Shown piece after piece: positions 60,235-64,000 of a DNA stretch of 64,000 bases (position 1 is the first letter of the stretch; each line of letters opens with the position of its first letter). Both the position numbers and the translations under genes were made by a program. Source of the DNA: Aquilaria yunnanensis (taxonomy: Eukaryota > Streptophyta > Magnoliopsida > Malvales > Thymelaeaceae); NCBI GenBank assembly GCA_039654915.1, contig CM077596.1, positions 4,278,001 to 4,342,000 of the forward strand, in the 5' to 3' direction. The notes below the pieces were generated by a model, which was not told the origin of the DNA, ran no database searches, and worked only from the letters and a program-made list of their open reading frames with translations.

Positions 60235-60843
60235 CTAAGGTTGGAAAGATAAAATCTTGGCTTCTGCGTCAAGCACATCAAATTCTTCTAACATAGCTTC
60301 ATATTGTGGATGCATCATTCCTCCCTCTTCCAAAAATGTAAAAATTTCAACTACTTAGATTCTAAACCATGGCCAATATTTCCTAGGAATATACAAGCAT
60401 TTTCATCGGACTCCCTTCTATAAGTTTCAAATATAAAAGTTAATAGTAATTGTATAAATCAATAAAGTTAAGGTGAAACAGACATAATAGTAGACTTACG
60501 ATGGGATGTAGGTGACATCAACTTGCTTGCCTCGAGTATCCTCCTTAACAACTGACAAATTGTCGAGCACTACCTCAACATCAGGATCACCATTAACCAT
60601 CTCAGCTCTTTGTTGTACTGCCTCAACTTCTTTTTGGTTAAACATATCACCTTCCTCTTTAATCGCCTCACTTTCTTCTTTAATAGCCATCTCAACTTCC
60701 TCATACATCGCCTCTATTTCTTTTGCCATAACAATGTCAGCTCCTTCATCCATGGCCTTTATTTTCTTTTCCATTACCATGTCAACTTCTATATCCACGA
60801 CTTGAATTTCATTTTTTGCATCACCAAAAAACATTTGATCCAT
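60235..60843 (-). CDS. Putative acidic protein with 15-residue repeats (at least two exons)
   Basis: Function is not recognised. From ATG at 60843 an open frame runs to a good splice donor (CCCATC^GTAAGT, exon end 60500), giving about 114 residues. Residues from about 20 to 95 form five degenerate 15-residue units: VDMVMEKKIKAMDEG, ADIVMAKEIEAMYEE, VEMAIKEESEAIKEE, GDMFNQKEVEAVQQR, AEMVNGDPDVEVV; such a heptad-like, Glu/Lys-rich series would be helical. A likely last exon ends VVEIFTFLEEGGMMHPQYEA, MLEEFDVLDAEAKILSFQP and stop at 60235. The phase between the two exons was not resolved, so an extra small exon or a frameshift may exist. A TATA box lies 44-53 bp upstream of the ATG. It could be a captured gene piece or a lineage-specific gene. 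Confidence 0.45.
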
Positions 60844-60886
60844 TGTTTTTTTTCCCAACCGTGAAAAAACCTTTACAAATTGTAGA

Positions 60887-60896
60887 GTTTATATAG
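60887..60896 (-). promoter_or_regulatory. TATA box of the acidic-repeat gene
   Basis: On minus CTATATAAAC, followed by CTCTACAATTTG and an A-rich leader, 44 bp before the ATG at 60843. The distance suits transcription starting just before the leader. Confidence 0.5.
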
Positions 60897-61074
60897 TGTC
60901 TCAGTTAGACAATAGGAAATCATAATACTTTATGTATGGTATGACCCGAAATGTAGATAATTAAAACTGATATTTTTTCGATTTTTTTAAACTATGGCTT
61001 TTAGTAAGCAATTAATTAACCATATCAATAATAGCCTTAGTATTGGGGATATATAGTTAACTGATCTTGTGAAT

Positions 61075-61475
61075 ATTATTTCAAAATTTGATATTGTACA
61101 ATTAAGGGTAATCTTTGAACCGACTATTTCCAAAAAGGTGTTATCAAAACTTTTTTTCCCATTCTATTCTAAGGAATAAATATGATACTATTTAATTATA
61201 ATACTTTAAATTAACCAACTCTTCATTATTAGTACATTAAAATGTTACCAATGTTTAAATATAATACCATTATTATTTCAAAATTTGATGTTGTAAAATT
61301 AAGGGTAATCTTGAACCGACTATTTCCAAAAAAGTGTTATCAAAATCTTCTTTCCCATTCTATTATGAGGAATAAATATGATACTATTTAATTATAATAC
61401 TTTAAATTAACCACCTCTTCCTTATTAGTACATTAGAATGTTGCCGATGTTTGAATATAACACCATTATTATGTC
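61075..61475. repeat. 197-bp tandem duplication (about two copies)
   Basis: The unit starting ATTATTTCAAAATTTGAT occurs at 61075 and 61272, with long shared blocks such as AAGGGTAATCTT, GAACCGACTATTTCCAAAAA and GAATAAATATGATACTATTT. The copies differ at roughly 5-10% by eye. A start of a third copy (ATTATTATGTCATAAATTTTG) is visible at about 61466. Confidence 0.85.
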
Positions 61476-61883
61476 ATAAATTTTGAGAACAATGGTTTTC
61501 ATTTGATTGGACAAAGAGCCCTAAAATTGTATGCATATATTAATATATTAATTAAGTTTCCATTGTGCTTTGAAGCCTATCCAATATATTAGTGAATGAT
61601 TTGGGGGTCTTTCTATGAATATATTAATATAGTAATCTAATCAATTTGTAAAACAAAAAAAAAATAAAACCTTCAAGAAACAAAAGCATGGTTTCCAACA
61701 TGTCCAAATCAATCTTACGCGTGAGTGGCTGTAGAGCCAATTACTTATACCATCATATGATAAGAAAAAGCTACCTATAAAACTAAATCACTCTAGTTGA
61801 CCAACAAAAACTGGAGCCTTCCCGCCTTTAACATCTTCACCATCAATTTCAATATTAGCATCCCCTTCATTGTTATTCTTCAT

Positions 61884-62741
61884 TCATCGGCCACCATGAT
61901 ATATATAATTGACAAACTCTAACTTAAAGGTCAATTCTCGTATGGCACCTACTGAACCAATTGGGATATGTTTAATACCATCAATTGAATTCGTCTTCAT
62001 TGGTGACTGATGTATGTTGAATAACTTAGTCTCATCAATCTCACATGCATCTACTTCATCAATATCATTCATCTTTGTGATCTTTTCCGAGATGATTCCA
62101 TGACCTACAACCTGAAAACAATTAACCTGAGATCTGGTAAATATTATTAAATATCTAAAAATGTAAGAATAACTAATATGTTTAAGAAATATCCCTTCTC
62201 AGATTCACAAAAGTAGGTTTATCTTTTAGCCTTCATTTCTAGATCTATAAGCTACAACCATGAAAGGCATAAGAATCATATATAACCCATCTATTAAAGT
62301 ATGAAGAAAGGTAAGATGATATTGGTTAGATACCTTAATCATAAGATCAATATTTTCTCTTTCAAAATTTTGATCTCTGTCTCTTGGGGGTTCATGTGCT
62401 CGTGTAATATTTTATTACTCGTTCTTTCTACCGCCAACTCATTCTTAGCATGTGCATGTGCACTGAAATTGAAATCTGTTGTTTTAACTGAATAAAACAA
62501 CTTCAATCCTTTGATTACTTTGGTTGCCGAATTTTGTTTGCTCTTTGATCAACAATGCAGAAGGCTCACTGTGGAAGCTTTGTTTCATGTGCTTCTTATT
62601 TTGATCATCGAGTTCAATTTTAATCATTGTAATGAATATAGAAAATCCAACATGTGCAGTGCTGAAAATTGGATTTAGCAACTTGAAGTGGCTTAGAATT
62701 CGTTTGGGCAAACAACTGAAGCAGACATAAATGACGTCCAT
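61884..62741 (-). CDS. Putative spliced gene of unknown function
   Basis: Function is not recognised. The first frame starts at ATG 62741 and runs to 62484 (contains MIKIELDDQNKKHMKQSFH and LIKEQTKFGNQSNQRIE). A terminal exon at 61884-62111 follows an acceptor GTTTTCAG^GTTGTAGG and reads VVGHGIISEKITKMNDIDE, then GIKHIPIGSVGAIRELTFKL and FVNYIYHGGR with stop at 61884; its phase fits a donor at 62334 (ATGATTAAG^GTATCT). How the first frame joins the middle exon is unresolved because of nearby stops, so it may be broken. A TATA box stands about 60 bp upstream of the ATG. Its strand and promoter layout match the acidic-repeat gene 1.9 kb away. Confidence 0.35.
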
Positions 62742-62802
62742 GATGTAAACTGCTGAAAACAGGAGACGGGGTAAATGAGTATGGGGTGTATTGTTCTTAT
62801 GG

Positions 62803-62812
62803 CTTTATATAG
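62803..62812 (-). promoter_or_regulatory. TATA box of the unknown gene at 61884-62741
   Basis: On minus CTATATAAAG followed by CCATAAGAACAATACACC; 62 bp from the ATG at 62741. The spacing is like that of a plant core promoter. Confidence 0.5.
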
Positions 62813-63830
62813 AATTAGAAAACTTTTCACAAATTAGCTTGTATGGAATATTCCCCTTAATTTATGTTTAAATTGAAATGTGAATTTTGGAGTGTAACTT
62901 TCAGTTACATCGCCCTATTATAATGGCATATTTTCAAATTGATCAGCCATCATGTGAAGAATTTAAATATGGCAGGATTTTAAATTGTCTGCCATTATCA
63001 ACGCTTTCTCTAATTAAAATGGGAATATTTAAGTTCAATTCGTCAGTTATTGACCAAGTCATTACTGTGACAAATAAGTTGGAGGGTATTTGTGGAATAC
63101 CATATTTTTGGCCATAAAATGAGAACAATGAAGAAAAAACATGTCCGGTGTCCTTTTCTAAGCGACTCTATTAAGAAAAAGACCAAATGGACCGCTAAAA
63201 GTGTCCTGCTATATATATATATATAATTAGATGAAGCAAATCTTTATTTCATATTTGAGTTATCTTAAAGCGAATCAATAAACCTCATAATGCATATTAG
63301 GCAACAAAAAGGATCCAAAATCGAAATCTAGCTGAGCAAGCATAAATTAGAATTGATCGATTATCTAATTAGACTGATCCTTATTGTAACGTTACCATCA
63401 ATCATGGACTTAAGTGATGCATATTGATAGTTTAGTATTTAGTGATAATAAGCAAAGTTCAGTGAGATAAAAGAGCAGTATAAACAGAATCGTATTATAT
63501 TCTAATTTATGCTAATGAAATTCGGTCCTATTTGCTAAGGTGTTGCCTACAAAAAAATTGTAAATAATACTAAAAGTATACAAAAAAGTCTATTAAAGTC
63601 ATATTTCCTTTTGAAATATAATCTACCCACTTAAATTATTAACATAAAAAAAATTAGTGGTAGATTGGTTTGCTAGCCCGACACTACGTAAAATATGCTA
63701 CGACAACCTAATTCATATTGTACCATGATAAAAATCTCAGAGTTTGGGGCCATAATTAGTGTGTAATTAAGCTAATCTTTGATGCCACCATGTCACACTT
63801 AAATATTCAGTTAGAATAAGATATGGGAAT
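62813..63830. other. Gene-free stretch
   Basis: The overlapping frames at 62887-63117 (plus) and 62943-63128 (minus) cannot both be real, and neither has a known domain. A short TA microsatellite lies near 63212-63225. Confidence 0.4.
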
Positions 63831-64000
63831 TAGGGCTGGCAAAATCGGACCCAACTCGATGACCTAGCCCAACCCACCCGAACCCAAACCCGACCTGACC
63901 TGATTTGAGTAAAAAAGTCAACGATCTGAACCCGACTGTGCTCAACCTGACCTGAACCCAAACCCGATTAAAGGGAAACCCGAGAAAATCCAAACCCAAA
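63831..64000. mobile_element. End of a non-autonomous hAT element, cut by the window edge
   Basis: It begins TAGGGCTGGCAAAATCGG, a hAT-type terminus, and continues with CCCAACC, CCCGAACCC and ACCTGACCTG words. Its reverse complement aligns over about 165 bp with the 3' end of the element at 1543-2743, sharing blocks such as GTTGACTTTT/TTTGACTTTT, TCAAATCAGGTCAGGTC and CTTTAATCG(G/A)GTT. It is therefore the same family in inverted orientation. The rest lies beyond 64000. Confidence 0.85.

Noticed and set aside
60512..60805. Ser/Thr-rich plus-strand frame
   Set aside because: Antisense shadow of the 15-residue repeat exon; the TATA box, ATG and splice donor are all on the minus strand.
1..64000. 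tRNA, rRNA, CRISPR arrays, viral integrations or organelle insertions
   Set aside because: None of the diagnostic structures or sequences was recognised on reading the window.

Overview
This is an AT-rich plant nuclear window, probably from a eudicot. The evidence is spliced genes with GT-AG introns, TATA boxes of plant type, and plant transposon families: hAT, Mutator-type MITEs, PIF/Harbinger, an L1-type LINE with a C-terminal RNase H, Helitrons with Rep-helicase and RPA-like genes, and long non-coding LTRs. No tRNA, rRNA, CRISPR or prokaryotic feature was seen. Species cannot be assigned from the sequence.

Layout. (1) 1-1542: the 5' half of a conserved host gene, the exosome cofactor C1D (Sas10/C1D family), on the minus strand, running off the left edge, followed by its upstream region. 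(2) 1543-10309: DNA transposons in series. These are a non-autonomous hAT with an 8-bp target duplication, a hAT with a broken BED-finger transposase (8-bp duplication), a Mutator-type MITE (9-bp duplication), a fold-back repeat, a stretch resembling decayed LTR-retrotransposon sequence, and a second Mutator-type MITE (9-bp duplication). (3) about 10.9-18.1 kb: a dead PIF/Harbinger element with its Myb-like ORF1 and DDE transposase ORF2, then AT-rich low-complexity DNA. (4) 20.3-28.6 kb: a dead LINE whose ORF2 is split by a 2.4-kb solo LTR. (5) 28756-about 37972: a dead Helitron (A) with a recognisable 3' terminal hairpin. (6) 39.1-42.2 kb: hAT-like subterminal sequence holding a second solo LTR. 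(7) 43.5-53.6 kb: a second dead Helitron (B), made of an RPA-like gene plus a Rep-helicase gene, both on minus; a third solo LTR sits in an exon of the RPA-like gene. (8) 53594-56519: a fourth solo LTR. (9) 56.5-63.8 kb: mostly unassigned DNA with two candidate spliced minus-strand genes, each below a TATA box. One encodes an acidic protein built on a 15-residue repeat. A 197-bp tandem duplication lies between them. (10) 63831-64000: the end of a second copy of the first hAT family, in inverted orientation.

The window is therefore a nested transposon landscape with one clear host gene. Two patterns stand out. All four LTR insertions are solo LTRs with target duplications and no internal region. 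And key catalytic residues of the PIF transposase, both Helitron proteins and the LINE reverse transcriptase have been lost through changes that fit C-to-T/G-to-A transitions, as do the differences between most of the target-site duplications; this is what long-term cytosine methylation and deamination would produce. The less explained material is the 60.2-62.8 kb gene pair.
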